From contig JAJCXO010000232.1 of NCBI GenBank assembly GCA_029263395.1, positions 1 to 64,000 of the forward strand: DNA of 64,000 nt. The letters run 5' to 3'. Under the pieces are notes generated by a model. That model was not told the origin of the DNA. It did no database searches and worked only from the letters and a program-made list of their open reading frames with translations. Below are positions 43,838-53,140 of this stretch, one piece after another; the stretch's first letter is position 1, and each line of letters begins with the position of its first letter. The translations under genes and the position numbers were made by a program. The DNA is from Acidobacteriota bacterium (GTDB taxonomy: Bacteria; Acidobacteriota; Thermoanaerobaculia; Multivoradales; J023).

Positions 43838-45745
43838 CTAACGCATCAGCTGGTGATAACGCTCCTGAGTTCCCTCGAGCGGCTCGACGTTGAGCTCATT
43901 GACCAACAACTCTTGCATACGAATGAACTGGCGTCGTACCAGATCGCGACGGCCTTGTCGGGCATACAGCTCCATCACGGCGAGATGAACACGCTCTTCG
44001 AAGGGCTCTTCGATCAGCAGCGAGCGATAGGCGTCGATTGCCAACGTACGACGATCGAGACGGGTGCAGAGATCCCCGATATTGCGTAGCAGCTGGGCAT
44101 AGTCCTGATAGAGGGCATCACGCTGAGGCCGCAACCAGGCGGCTTCTGAGCCCGACAGGAGTGGGCCATGGTAAAGCCCCCAGGCTTCGAGCCAAGCGTC
44201 GAGGGCGCGCTGCTCTTCTCCCGGCTGCTGAGTCAGGAGCAACCGGCCGGCAGTGATCTGCTCACGAAATCGCTCACAATCGACCCACCAACCGAATTCT
44301 GGATTGAGGACGTAGATGCCCTGCCGATAAACGAATACCCGTTTCGAAGCCAGAGCACGACGAGCCTCGCTCAAGGTGGGATGGAAGTTTTGGCGAATGG
44401 ATCGTTCCGAGGCGTCTTGCCAAATCGCGTCGACCAACTCGTCTTTGGTTGCTCGATGCCCAGGTGCCAACGCCAAGTAGGCAATGCTCAACAACGAGCG
44501 ATGTAGACGCCAACTCAGCTCTCGCTGGCTGCCGTCGGACTCGATTCGCTGAATCACCGGCTGACCGAGCAGCTGGAGTCGATATTTCGGCGGCGATACT
44601 GCCGCGCCAGACAGGGTTGCGCTGTGAGACAGGGCTGCGCTGTGAGACGGGATTGGTTTGTGAGCCGGGATTGGTTTGTGAGACAGGGTTGCGCTGTCAG
44701 ACGCAGTAACGCTGTCGGACGGTGCTACCGTACCCAACTGCAACGATCGTTCGGACGGCGCGTCGAGACGATCGCTAACTGGAGCCACAGCTGCGGCTGG
44801 GCGGCCAGCGATCGGGGTTCCAGCCGGGCCGGCAGGAACATCACGACGTAATTGCCGGACCAACTCGAGCTGTTTTGCTTCGCCAGCCAATCGCAGGTAC
44901 CGCTCGGCTTTCGCGCCTGTTCCGAGGTTGTGGGCGGCGACCCCGAGTCGCCTGAAGAGGTCACGCTCGTTCCTTCCCGGCAAACCACCAGCGCGTACCA
45001 CTCGGCGCAATAATCGTGGCAGGCGAGCGGGTTTTCCCGGCTCGCTGATCAGCCACCCCCAATCGTCGATCAACCGTTCGAAAGCCGCGAGTCGGCTGGG
45101 CTGCGACGTCCAGACCCGACGCCACAACGGCGCGTCAACTTCTTCAGCGACGGCGCATTCTTGGATGACCGCCGTAGTCTCGGCATCCAGCCGACTTAGC
45201 ACCCGCTGAGCAAAACGGTCGGTAAAATCCGGTCGGCTTAGCGTCGCCTCCAATGATTCCTCGGATGACCAATTCGCACGCAGCCACAGCAGAGGCCCCA
45301 ACCAACCATCACTCACACGCCGTAGCTCTTCGATCCGGGCCGCACTGGTACCGCTGCCAAAAAGCTCTTCGATCTCGCTACCGCGCAGCAGCAGTCGCGA
45401 CGGAGCCATCGATCGTAGCGGCAGAACTCGATCCCTCGAACGGCAATCGATCGGTAAAACCAACCGCTGTCCGGGACCCAAAACGGCGGCGGCAGCCAAC
45501 AACTGCTGGCTGTCATAGGTGCCTTCAGCCACTAGCCAGCGTGCAGAAGAGCCGTTGACAGCAGCTTTGAGATCAGTATCCCCAAGGCCAGCCCAGGCAG
45601 CTGGATCCTCAGTCGCCAGCTGCTCTAGCAAACGCCACTTGCCACTCCAGGGCCATGCCCAGGCTTCGATAAGGGGTTGGTCACAGGCACGCAGCTGGTC
45701 GAAGAATCGCCGAACGAAGGAGGCGGGAAGGCTTTGGTCGACCAT
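43838..45745 (-). CDS. BTAD-domain (SARP/MalT-like) transcriptional regulator
   Basis: A 635-residue soluble protein. The N-terminal 300 residues resemble the winged-helix/ATPase-derived part of MalT-type regulators (EELRRVSDGWLGPLLWLRANW; no intact P-loop seen). A middle linker of six 18-bp repeats encodes HKPIPS/HSATLS units. The C-terminal half has an OmpR/SARP-like DNA-binding domain (SIAYLALAPGHRATKDELVDAIW, RSIRQNFHPTLSEARRAL), then a bacterial transcriptional activation domain with TPRs (RNIGDLCTRLDRRTLAIDAYRSLLIEEPFEERVHLAVMELYARQGRRDLVRRQF). It may control nearby envelope genes (inference). Confidence 0.85.
   Translation of the reverse strand: MVDQSLPASFVRRFFDQLRACDQPLIEAWAWPWSGKWRLLEQLATEDPAAWAGLGDTDLKAAVNGSSARWLVAEGTYDSQQLLAAAAVLGPGQRLVLPIDCRSRDRVLPLRSMAPSRLLLRGSEIEELFGSGTSAARIEELRRVSDGWLGPLLWLRANWSSEESLEATLSRPDFTDRFAQRVLSRLDAETTAVIQECAVAEEVDAPLWRRVWTSQPSRLAAFERLIDDWGWLISEPGKPARLPRLLRRVVRAGGLPGRNERDLFRRLGVAAHNLGTGAKAERYLRLAGEAKQLELVRQLRRDVPAGPAGTPIAGRPAAAVAPVSDRLDAPSERSLQLGTVAPSDSVTASDSATLSHKPIPAHKPIPSHSAALSHSATLSGAAVSPPKYRLQLLGQPVIQRIESDGSQRELSWRLHRSLLSIAYLALAPGHRATKDELVDAIWQDASERSIRQNFHPTLSEARRALASKRVFVYRQGIYVLNPEFGWWVDCERFREQITAGRLLLTQQPGEEQRALDAWLEAWGLYHGPLLSGSEAAWLRPQRDALYQDYAQLLRNIGDLCTRLDRRTLAIDAYRSLLIEEPFEERVHLAVMELYARQGRRDLVRRQFIRMQELLVNELNVEPLEGTQERYHQLMR
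44609..44716. repeat. 6 x 18-bp tandem repeat in the BTAD linker
   Basis: Six consecutive 18-bp units (form AGACAGGGTTGCGCTGTG) encode the six-residue linker repeats. Confidence 0.9.
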
Positions 45746-45750
45746 CCCGT

Positions 45751-45814
45751 GAACCTATCTCTTCAAGAGACCCATCACTCTAGAGACCTATCTCTCTAGG
45801 AGACCTATTCCTGC
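45751..45814. repeat. 4 x 16-bp tandem repeat over the end of coaD
   Basis: Four 16-bp units (form GAGACCTATCTCTCTA) fill the gap between the BTAD gene and coaD and include the coaD stop codon. Confidence 0.85.
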
Positions 45815-46317
45815 GGACGCTTCACCCGTTCACGCATGCGCTCCAGCACCTCTTTCGGCACCAAACCCTCGAGATCTCCCCCGAGCAAAAAGACCTCCTT
45901 GGTCAATCGACTCGAGAGGTAGCTGTACTCTTCCTTGGGCGTCAAGAAGACGGTCTCTACCCGCGGATCGAGACGCCGATTCATCAAGGCCATCTGGAAT
46001 TCGGCTTCAAAGTCCGAAACGGCCCGCAAGCCGCGGACAATGGTGCGGGCGCCAATCTCGCTCATAAAGTCCACCAGTAGGCCACTGAAGCTCTCGACTC
46101 GACAGTGTGGCTGATCCGCCAGGACTTCTTGCAGAATCTCGACTCGTTCCTCGGTCGAAAACAGCGGATTCTTGGACGTGTTGTTCAGAACGGCCACCAC
46201 AACCTCGTCGAAAATCGGGCAACCGCGCTCGATAATATCGATGTGGCCGTTATGGACCGGATCAAAGGATCCAGGATAAACCGCAACTCGGGTAGCTAGT
46301 GCGCTAGGCTTTTGCAC
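45805..46317 (-). CDS. coaD: phosphopantetheine adenylyltransferase
   Basis: A 170-residue nucleotidyltransferase converting 4'-phosphopantetheine and ATP to dephospho-CoA. The class signature GSFDPVHNGH is at 16-25; KNPLFSTEERVEIL, GLLVDF and VRGLRAVSDFEAEFQMALMNRRL follow as in all CoaD proteins, then EEYSYLSSRLTKEVFLLGGDL near the end. An extra ~9 residues precede the core. A 2.5 x 16-bp tandem repeat (46338-46375) lies just upstream. Confidence 0.97.
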   Translation of the reverse strand: MQKPSALATRVAVYPGSFDPVHNGHIDIIERGCPIFDEVVVAVLNNTSKNPLFSTEERVEILQEVLADQPHCRVESFSGLLVDFMSEIGARTIVRGLRAVSDFEAEFQMALMNRRLDPRVETVFLTPKEEYSYLSSRLTKEVFLLGGDLEGLVPKEVLERMRERVKRPQE

Positions 46318-46337
46318 GACTAATCCTCAGCAAGACC

Positions 46338-46375
46338 GGTCTTTTATGCAACGGGTCTTTCATGCAACAGGCTTC
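46338..46375. repeat. 2.5 x 16-bp tandem repeat upstream of coaD
   Basis: GGTCTTTTATGCAACG is repeated with two changes at 46354; a partial third copy follows. It lies between the propeller gene stop and the coaD start. Confidence 0.75.
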
Positions 46376-46388
46376 CTCAGCCGGCAAT

Positions 46389-48620
46389 CTAGTTGTTGGC
46401 CCCTAACAGATTGAAGGTTACCACGTTGTGTGCCGCGTCGCTCACTCGCAGAAGCAGGAGTTGCGCGTCGGCCGGAACTTCGATCTGCAGTCGCTCGCGC
46501 CGACCGTCGAGGAGACCATCAGCTGCGGCCACCGGGCGCCACTCTGTCGCGTCGGAACTGACCGCCACAGAACGCATCGGCGAAAGCGCATCCTCGAGTT
46601 CGAGCTCGAGCGTCGCCCCCCGTCGATTCCGCGCAGCCAGCATCGGCGGCGTGTGATCGATCACCACCGATTCACTGAGCTTGTGATCCGTCAGCGCTTC
46701 CTCCGGCAGCCGAGCCTGCGCATCGCTGGCCGTCAGACGGAACCGATAGAGGCCGTCTGGCAGCACCGTCGCGTCAAAACCGTAGTGATCGTCGGTGATC
46801 TCGGCCACCATTGGCAACCAGGCGTGTTCACTATCCGCCAGCCGGAATTCGAGTCGATACCAGAGTTCGTCCTCGTTGGCGTCCTTGGCACCCCACCGAA
46901 GCGTTCGGTAGCCTTTTTTCCACAGGCTTTTCTTAGAGCCTCCGCTACCATTCTTCGGTGTCTCCAAACGTAATGTCGTAAAGATACCGTCGCGGTTAGG
47001 GCTCCAGGGTTCGAAGGTTTGATTCTGCGGGTTGAAACTTGTCGGCACTAAAATCTCACCCGGGTCGAGCACTTCAAGGGTCTCGATCTCGGGCGCCAGA
47101 TTCTCCTGACGGTAGCTGAGTTCGACGCTCTTCAGCTGCGGGGCATCGTCCGAGCCACGTTCGAGTTGCGCCCGCCACTGCACATAACGGCCGTGTGCAA
47201 TGTCACCGAGGGCAACCTCCTGACCACGCCCTGCCCCGCCAGCGCAGGCGATACATCGTGCCTCACCTCCAGTGGTCCAATCCGTCCAGGTGGCATCCGG
47301 CGTGGCGCTCATCCCGCTGCGAAAGTCCAGGTTGACCGCCGCGCCCCGCGGCAGCGCTCCGTTCCACAGAAACGAGCCATAACGAGCAACCTGGGTACTA
47401 TCGAGTACCGCGCTGACGTAGGTGCCAGCCGCTTCCACATCGTCATGCAGCCGGTAGAGCGCCGAGGCGTTGGCGGTCACTGCGGCAGCACCGGCCGGCC
47501 CTGACACCAGAGCAGCGATCTGCCGTTCCTCGAGCATTGTTTCCTGCATCAGTCGACGATCGCTCCAACGATATATTTTGCCTTCTTGCCCTGTACCGAT
47601 CCACAACTCGCCGTCCTGCCACAACAAGGCATGCACGGTCTCGCTCTGAAAGCTCGCTACCTCCGCAACCTTGCCATTGGGCGAGATTTCGAGAATCACA
47701 CTGCGCGGGCCGCTGAAGCTGGAGCTACGCGAGCCCACGGTGTCCTGAGTGGGGTCGACGACTGTCGCAGTAGTGGCCGCCTCATCTGCCGTCGAAGCCG
47801 TGCTGCCTGAACTCTTAGCCGATAGGTCGACGAAACTTGCTTCCGACGCCAGCACTGCGGCATAGGCGGTCCCATTTTCGGCCGCGACTACGCTGAGGAC
47901 TTCTGGATGCGCCGCATCATGTAACGTCTTGGCGGTGCCGTCGGCGTCCAAACGCACGATCAACCCCTGGCCGGCGGTTCCCAACAGCACTCCCCCATCG
48001 GGCAGACTTGCGATCGACCGCACATGGGCGTCACGGCTTTCGAACAGCATCTCGCTGTTGCCCTTGGCATCGATCCGGTAAAGACGCCCTTTCAGCCCTG
48101 TCGCTACTAACAAGCGTCCTTTGGCATCTTGCTCGAGATCCCAAATGTAGCTGTCCTCAGCCTCGAAAACGACTTCAGCCTCCGCGCCGTTCTCCAAATC
48201 ACCGTGCACTCGGTAAACCTTGCCTTGCGGTGAGGTACCCGCAAACACAGTGCCGTCGGCAGCGGCCCAAACCGCAAAAACCTCGGGTTCTTCGGCGGTC
48301 AAAACTTCGCTCACCTCACCTTTGCGGTCGACCATGAGCACCTTGCCCGAATTGCCGGTACCAACCACCCAACCCTTGGGGTGCGCAGCGGCGGTAAATA
48401 CGAAAGGCTCCTCGATCATGGCCAGGCGTTCGAACTGCCGAGCGAGCGTCACGTGACCGTCCGGGTCGACGCTCAGGCCTTCCAGAGTCCCGGCCAGTAC
48501 TGCTTCCTGAGAGTCGGTACGAAAAATTTTGACTTCGGCAGCATTCACTCCCAATGCCAGCCATCCACACCACAGGGCGATCGCTACTCTCCCGCTCACG
48601 TCGGCTCCTCGAAAAGTCAT
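46389..48620 (-). CDS. secreted beta-propeller protein with C-terminal Ig-like segment
   Basis: 743 residues with an N-terminal signal (VAIALWCGWLALGVNA). The first ~400 residues show NHL/SMP-30-like propeller repeats (G.VYRV...G....V......I..L...A.G.LLVATG..G.LYRID), followed by low-complexity Ser/Thr. The C-terminal part has beta-sandwich-like segments (YGFDATVLPDGLYRFRLTASD). Its ATG overlaps the stop of the S55 protease gene (ATGA), so the two are translationally coupled and probably function together. Function unknown. Confidence 0.8.
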   Translation of the reverse strand: MTFRGADVSGRVAIALWCGWLALGVNAAEVKIFRTDSQEAVLAGTLEGLSVDPDGHVTLARQFERLAMIEEPFVFTAAAHPKGWVVGTGNSGKVLMVDRKGEVSEVLTAEEPEVFAVWAAADGTVFAGTSPQGKVYRVHGDLENGAEAEVVFEAEDSYIWDLEQDAKGRLLVATGLKGRLYRIDAKGNSEMLFESRDAHVRSIASLPDGGVLLGTAGQGLIVRLDADGTAKTLHDAAHPEVLSVVAAENGTAYAAVLASEASFVDLSAKSSGSTASTADEAATTATVVDPTQDTVGSRSSSFSGPRSVILEISPNGKVAEVASFQSETVHALLWQDGELWIGTGQEGKIYRWSDRRLMQETMLEERQIAALVSGPAGAAAVTANASALYRLHDDVEAAGTYVSAVLDSTQVARYGSFLWNGALPRGAAVNLDFRSGMSATPDATWTDWTTGGEARCIACAGGAGRGQEVALGDIAHGRYVQWRAQLERGSDDAPQLKSVELSYRQENLAPEIETLEVLDPGEILVPTSFNPQNQTFEPWSPNRDGIFTTLRLETPKNGSGGSKKSLWKKGYRTLRWGAKDANEDELWYRLEFRLADSEHAWLPMVAEITDDHYGFDATVLPDGLYRFRLTASDAQARLPEEALTDHKLSESVVIDHTPPMLAARNRRGATLELELEDALSPMRSVAVSSDATEWRPVAAADGLLDGRRERLQIEVPADAQLLLLRVSDAAHNVVTFNLLGANN

Positions 48621-50527
48621 GGCTTACGAACCTCGAGATCGATCCGCACCAGACCACTGATCGGATCGTCGAGCGTTTCCATTTCCTGATGCACAATATC
48701 CAGCCACAGGGAGTTCCCTACAGACCGGCCACCGGCTGCAAAAATCGACCGCATCGACGCAGGCAGATCACGCAGCACCTCGCCGCCAACCGCCAGTCCC
48801 GGCTTGGGAACCAAACCCAGCGTCAACAACTCCCGGCGCGAATGAAAAGACTGCAGCATCTCCAGGGCCTGCTCGAAGGTGTGCGGTTCGCGTTGTTCGA
48901 ACGATAGGCGCGCTGCGTCCATGCTGGATCCGTCGCCAATCAATACGACGTAGCGACCTTCCGGCACCTCATCCGGCACTGTCACCTGAACCACCCGGCG
49001 GAAGATCTCTCCGCGATACGCCTTAAACTCGAGCGTCACCGGCACCGTTTCACCCGGCTCGACCCGGGTACGCCCGGTATGCGCCGATAGCAACGTCTCA
49101 GTACGCGGCCGATCAACCTGCGTGAGCTCGACCTCCACCGATTCGATCTCGACCTCGGTAAAAGCATTAAACTCGAGATAGGCGACATAACTCAACAGGT
49201 AGATGATGCCGTCGAGCGCTGATTGATCACCATCGAAGCTCTGCCGGGCAACAACGTCGGAATAACCACGCAGAGCAATCCGAGCTTCGACATCGAGCCC
49301 TTGATAACCGCCCGAGTAAGTTCCGGAGTTGATCGCACCCAAGGCTGAAATCGCGATCAACACCGGCCGCATTTGGGGCAGATTCGAAACCTGCATGTGG
49401 TACTCGTGCTCGGTGAGCCCAGCCAACCGAACCGTCAGTGGTGTGGTTGGCGCCGAATGTCCGAGGAATCCGCGGATGCCGGCTTCACGATCTTGATCGA
49501 AGGCACCGATCATCGGGCCGGCGTTCGAAACTTTGAACGAGCTGGCTGCGTTGGCGATGATGGTGATCACCTCGGAGGCCGCCAAAGGCAAGTTGACCGG
49601 CCCAAGGGAAAACATCGGGTGACCGAAGGCCAAAATCTCATCACCATCGCGATCGGTGACCGTGCCATGGGCGGCGAGGTTGAGATCACCTTGCACCAAA
49701 ATCGCCGCCACCGAACTGCCCGGCCGCAAGTCTTCAGCGCCCGGCATCGCGTCAGCCCCTAACATCTCGACTCCGCCGCGTTGTCCGCCACCGGTGGCGC
49801 CCATCGGGCTGACCTCACCGAGGGAGCTACGCAACAACGTCATCGCGCTATCGCCAAAACCCGAGGCTGTCCATTGCAAGCTGGAGCGGGCACCGTTCTG
49901 TACCATCGGCACCCAGCCTGCCAACTGCCGCGCTACCAGGTCTTGCGGAAAGTCTTGGCTCACCAGGTCGGCAAGCTCAAGGCTCAGGCCAGACGCAGAA
50001 CGCGGAGCAGTCCCGGCCGGTAAGGTCGACAGTTGGCGCATGGCACCAATCGGTGTGATGCCAGCGATCGCGTCGAGACTGAAGTTGTAACTGAAAGCCA
50101 CCGCCCCCGCTAGCCGGCCATCGAAGTAGACCGGGCTACCGCTCATGCCAGCCACCACGCCACTGCGTTCGAGATCTTTACCGGTCAGCCGCGCCATGAT
50201 GTAACTCAGCTCGGGGGTCATGTTGCGGACCACCCCCAACACCTCGACCTCGAAGCGCTCGGGCTCGTTGCCGGCAAACACCGACAGACCATATCCCTTC
50301 TGGCCGCGGATGAGCTCGTCGGGAGTGATCGTCGGGCCGGCACCTGGTACATCATCGGTTGGGCTTGCCGGGGCTGGAAGACTGGTCTGTGGAGGACTGG
50401 CCTGTGCCAAAACGGTCGGCGCCACCAGGGTGAGAATGGCGAAGACCATCCAGCAAAACGTTACCAGGCGCCGCCCCGCCCCCGTCCCTCCCATCACCAC
50501 GGTTTGGGCTTGGAATAGTTTGTTCAT
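48617..50527 (-). CDS. SpoIVB-type (S55) serine protease, predicted secreted
   Basis: 636 residues with a signal peptide (TFCWMVFAILTLVAPTVLAQ). The S55 domain has YGLSVFAGNEPERFEVEVLGV and the catalytic-serine motif SGVVAGMSGSPVYFDG (S131). A conserved AHGTVTDRDGDEILAFGHPMFSLG motif probably supplies the histidine. In Bacillus, SpoIVB cleaves a membrane complex to activate a sigma factor during sporulation. No sporulation genes are here, so it is more likely an envelope signalling or processing protease. The C-terminal ~250 residues form an unassigned domain. Confidence 0.9.
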   Translation of the reverse strand: MNKLFQAQTVVMGGTGAGRRLVTFCWMVFAILTLVAPTVLAQASPPQTSLPAPASPTDDVPGAGPTITPDELIRGQKGYGLSVFAGNEPERFEVEVLGVVRNMTPELSYIMARLTGKDLERSGVVAGMSGSPVYFDGRLAGAVAFSYNFSLDAIAGITPIGAMRQLSTLPAGTAPRSASGLSLELADLVSQDFPQDLVARQLAGWVPMVQNGARSSLQWTASGFGDSAMTLLRSSLGEVSPMGATGGGQRGGVEMLGADAMPGAEDLRPGSSVAAILVQGDLNLAAHGTVTDRDGDEILAFGHPMFSLGPVNLPLAASEVITIIANAASSFKVSNAGPMIGAFDQDREAGIRGFLGHSAPTTPLTVRLAGLTEHEYHMQVSNLPQMRPVLIAISALGAINSGTYSGGYQGLDVEARIALRGYSDVVARQSFDGDQSALDGIIYLLSYVAYLEFNAFTEVEIESVEVELTQVDRPRTETLLSAHTGRTRVEPGETVPVTLEFKAYRGEIFRRVVQVTVPDEVPEGRYVVLIGDGSSMDAARLSFEQREPHTFEQALEMLQSFHSRRELLTLGLVPKPGLAVGGEVLRDLPASMRSIFAAGGRSVGNSLWLDIVHQEMETLDDPISGLVRIDLEVRKP

Positions 50528-50542
50528 CTTGAGTTTTGTGTC

Positions 50543-51265
50543 CTACCCTTCATTCGGCTTTCGAGACACAGAGGCTCCAACAGGAGGCAGCGGAGCCGGG
50601 ATCGGATGCAGTTGATTCGCGGGGAAAGCCCCCTGCCTCAGAATACGTGGTTCCAGAACCCCTGGAGTCGGTGTGTCACCAAGTTCCCACCGAACGAGGG
50701 TTGAAGGAGGGCCGCCGGGCAGTTGGCCGTCGTCGACGATCACAACCGAAGGTCGATTGACGGATCGCCGCTTATGGAAAGGCTGGAGAAAGGACTCGAG
50801 CTCCTCGGGATCGAGGATTGGCGGCGCGCCGGATCGATTGGCGCTGGTTGCCGTCACCGCGAATCCTAGGTCTCGCATCAACTGACGCAAACGCCGATGG
50901 GCCGGAACGCGCAACGCCAGGGTCGCGTCGCCCGCAGCCGCCGCCAGCGGCTTGTCGACCGGTAATACGACGGTCAGCGGCGCTGGCCACAACCGGGACA
51001 GGGGCTCGAACTCGGGGCGTGCCGGGTCGACGCCGAGGGCGATGACCTGCTCGATGTCGGCCGCAACCACCGGCAACGCCATATCTCCCTGGCGTCCCTT
51101 GAGCTCGAAGATCGCCGCGACACCTCCAGCGTGGCGAGGATCAGCCGCCAGGCCATAACTCGACTCGCTGGGGATCGCCAATACCCCACCAGCTTTCAGG
51201 TGTGCCCGCAGATCGCTGACCGGCTGGCCCCAATGCCAGCGTTCGGGCACCTCTGCCGCGGTCAA
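50543..51265 (-). CDS. Sua5/YciO/YrdC family, L-threonylcarbamoyladenylate synthase
   Basis: 240 residues. The YrdC domain has GGVLAIPSESSYGLAAD, KGRQGDMALPVV, RLWPAPLTVVLP, LALRVPAHRRLRQLM and VTATSANRSGAPP, in the family order. It would make threonylcarbamoyl-AMP for t6A tRNA modification. The family usually has KPL after KxR; here it reads DMALPVV, so KxR is partly changed. It overlaps recN by 4 bases and precedes the S55 gene by 15 bp, so the three share an operon. Confidence 0.9.
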   Translation of the reverse strand: MTAAEVPERWHWGQPVSDLRAHLKAGGVLAIPSESSYGLAADPRHAGGVAAIFELKGRQGDMALPVVAADIEQVIALGVDPARPEFEPLSRLWPAPLTVVLPVDKPLAAAAGDATLALRVPAHRRLRQLMRDLGFAVTATSANRSGAPPILDPEELESFLQPFHKRRSVNRPSVVIVDDGQLPGGPPSTLVRWELGDTPTPGVLEPRILRQGAFPANQLHPIPAPLPPVGASVSRKPNEG

Positions 51266-52977
51266 CCTCCGGCCCCTTCGATCAACTCACGGGCATGAGA
51301 GCGAGACAACTCCGTCACTTCGCTGCCGGCCAACATACGCGCCACTTCGTCCACTCGGGCGTTCTCCGCCAACCGCTGCAGGCGGGTATGCGTACGCCCC
51401 TTGCGGACTTGCTTCGAAACCTTGAAGTGCAGGTCGGCACAGCTCGCAACCTGGGGCAAGTGAGTGACCGACAGGATCTGTCCACCGCGGGCCAAACGTT
51501 TCATCTTGGCGCCGAGCACCGCGGCCTCGCCACCACCAACACCGGCATCCACTTCGTCGAAGACCAGAGTCACCGGCCCAGTCGTCCGAGATCCACCGCG
51601 AGTCGCCAGCTGCACCGCCAGATACAGCCGCGACAACTCACCACCGGACGCCACCTTGTGCAACGCTCGCAGCTCCTCGCCTGGATTCGGCGAGAACACG
51701 AAAACCACATGGTCGTAGCCGAGCTCACCAAACTCGATCCCCTCCCCTGCCACCTGCAGTTGGCTGTCAGTGCGACGCCGACGCTCGAGGCGGACTGAAA
51801 ACTGCGCCTTTTCAAGCGCCATATCGCGCAGATCCTTCTTCACCCGGCGCGCCAACGTCTCGGCCCACCGGCGACGCCCGTCAGACAACTCACCAGCAAC
51901 CTCCCGGTAGTTGGCGATCGTCTGCCGGACCTGTTCTTCGACCTCGGCGAGAGTGCTCTCATCCCCTTCGAGCTCCAGGAGCTCAGCGGCTAGGGTTGCA
52001 CGGCGTTCCAAGGTCTCCGCGCTGCTGGTGCCATGCTTGCGAAACATCCGCTCCAACGTCACCAAACGATCTTCGATCGCATCGAGACGCTTGGGATCGG
52101 CTTCGACCTCATCGAGACGGTGACGCAAAGCGGCCTCGAGCTCTCCGAGGCGGATACTGAGCTCGTCGAGCTCCCGCACCCAGCCCCCTGCTTCGGGCTC
52201 CCAGGACTCCACCGCTTGCAACGCCTGCCGCGAGCGATTCACCTGATCATAAGCAGCCGACTCTTGATCGAACAGCAGGGTATTGGCTTCGTCCAACGCT
52301 TGCTGAATCGACTCGGTGTGACGCAAGACTTCGCGATCGCGCCGCAGCTCGTCTTCCTCTCCCAACTCAATTTTGGCGTCATCGATCTCCGCCAGCTGGA
52401 ACCGAAGGAAGTCGATACGCTCGTGGCGCGATCGATCGTCGCCAGACAGCCGCTCGAGGCGTGCCGCAGCGGCGCGGTATCCAGCGAAAGCATCGGCAAC
52501 CTGCTGCAGTAACTTGGTCGCTTCAGCGGCACCACAGAGGTCGAGCCAAGTCCGTTGCAATTCGGGCGCGACCAATCCCAATTCTTCGCGCTGACCGTGA
52601 ATGCGGATCAGAAAGGGCGCGATCTCGGCCAGCAGCTTGAGGGTCACCGGCCGATCGTTGACGAACACTCTATTGCGCCCGCTGCGAGCGACCTCCCGTC
52701 GAACCACCAGCTCGTCGCCGTCGAGCTCGATCCCGGCCTCGAGCAGCAGCTTCTGAGAGCCGCTATCGGGGTCGAAGAAACCGGTCACCGTCAACGAATC
52801 GGCACCGGTGCGGATCAAATCGCTCGACGCCCGCACGCCTGAAAGCAATGCCAACGAGTCGACCACAATCGACTTCCCTGCCCCCGTCTCACCACTGAGC
52901 ACGTTGAATCCAGCCCCCAACTCAATCGAGGCTTCTTCTAAAACGGCAAGGTTGCGGATGTGAAGATCACGCAGCAC
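51262..52977 (-). CDS. recN: DNA repair protein RecN
   Basis: 571 residues, an SMC-like ATPase acting in double-strand break repair. Walker A GETGAGKS is at 29-36, the central ~300 residues are an Arg/Glu-rich coiled coil, and the C-terminal half has the RecN signature FVFSPNPGEELRALHKVASGGELSRLYLAV, Walker B LVFDEVDAGVGGGEA and SVTHLPQVAS. Length matches RecN. It heads the operon with Sua5 and the S55 protease. Confidence 0.97.
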   Translation of the reverse strand: MLRDLHIRNLAVLEEASIELGAGFNVLSGETGAGKSIVVDSLALLSGVRASSDLIRTGADSLTVTGFFDPDSGSQKLLLEAGIELDGDELVVRREVARSGRNRVFVNDRPVTLKLLAEIAPFLIRIHGQREELGLVAPELQRTWLDLCGAAEATKLLQQVADAFAGYRAAAARLERLSGDDRSRHERIDFLRFQLAEIDDAKIELGEEDELRRDREVLRHTESIQQALDEANTLLFDQESAAYDQVNRSRQALQAVESWEPEAGGWVRELDELSIRLGELEAALRHRLDEVEADPKRLDAIEDRLVTLERMFRKHGTSSAETLERRATLAAELLELEGDESTLAEVEEQVRQTIANYREVAGELSDGRRRWAETLARRVKKDLRDMALEKAQFSVRLERRRRTDSQLQVAGEGIEFGELGYDHVVFVFSPNPGEELRALHKVASGGELSRLYLAVQLATRGGSRTTGPVTLVFDEVDAGVGGGEAAVLGAKMKRLARGGQILSVTHLPQVASCADLHFKVSKQVRKGRTHTRLQRLAENARVDEVARMLAGSEVTELSRSHARELIEGAGG

Positions 52978-53140
52978 GGTGGACGTCGGTTTCCAGGTCG
53001 ATTGAAAGGCACACGGCCAACTCTCGAGAAGGCTCGGAGCAGACCCGTGAAGAGCTGGCAGTCTAGCAAAAAGACAGCCTCCGACGGGCGTTCAACGTCG
53101 AGACGCCGGGACAACATTTGGGCAGGGTCGGCCTTGTGGA

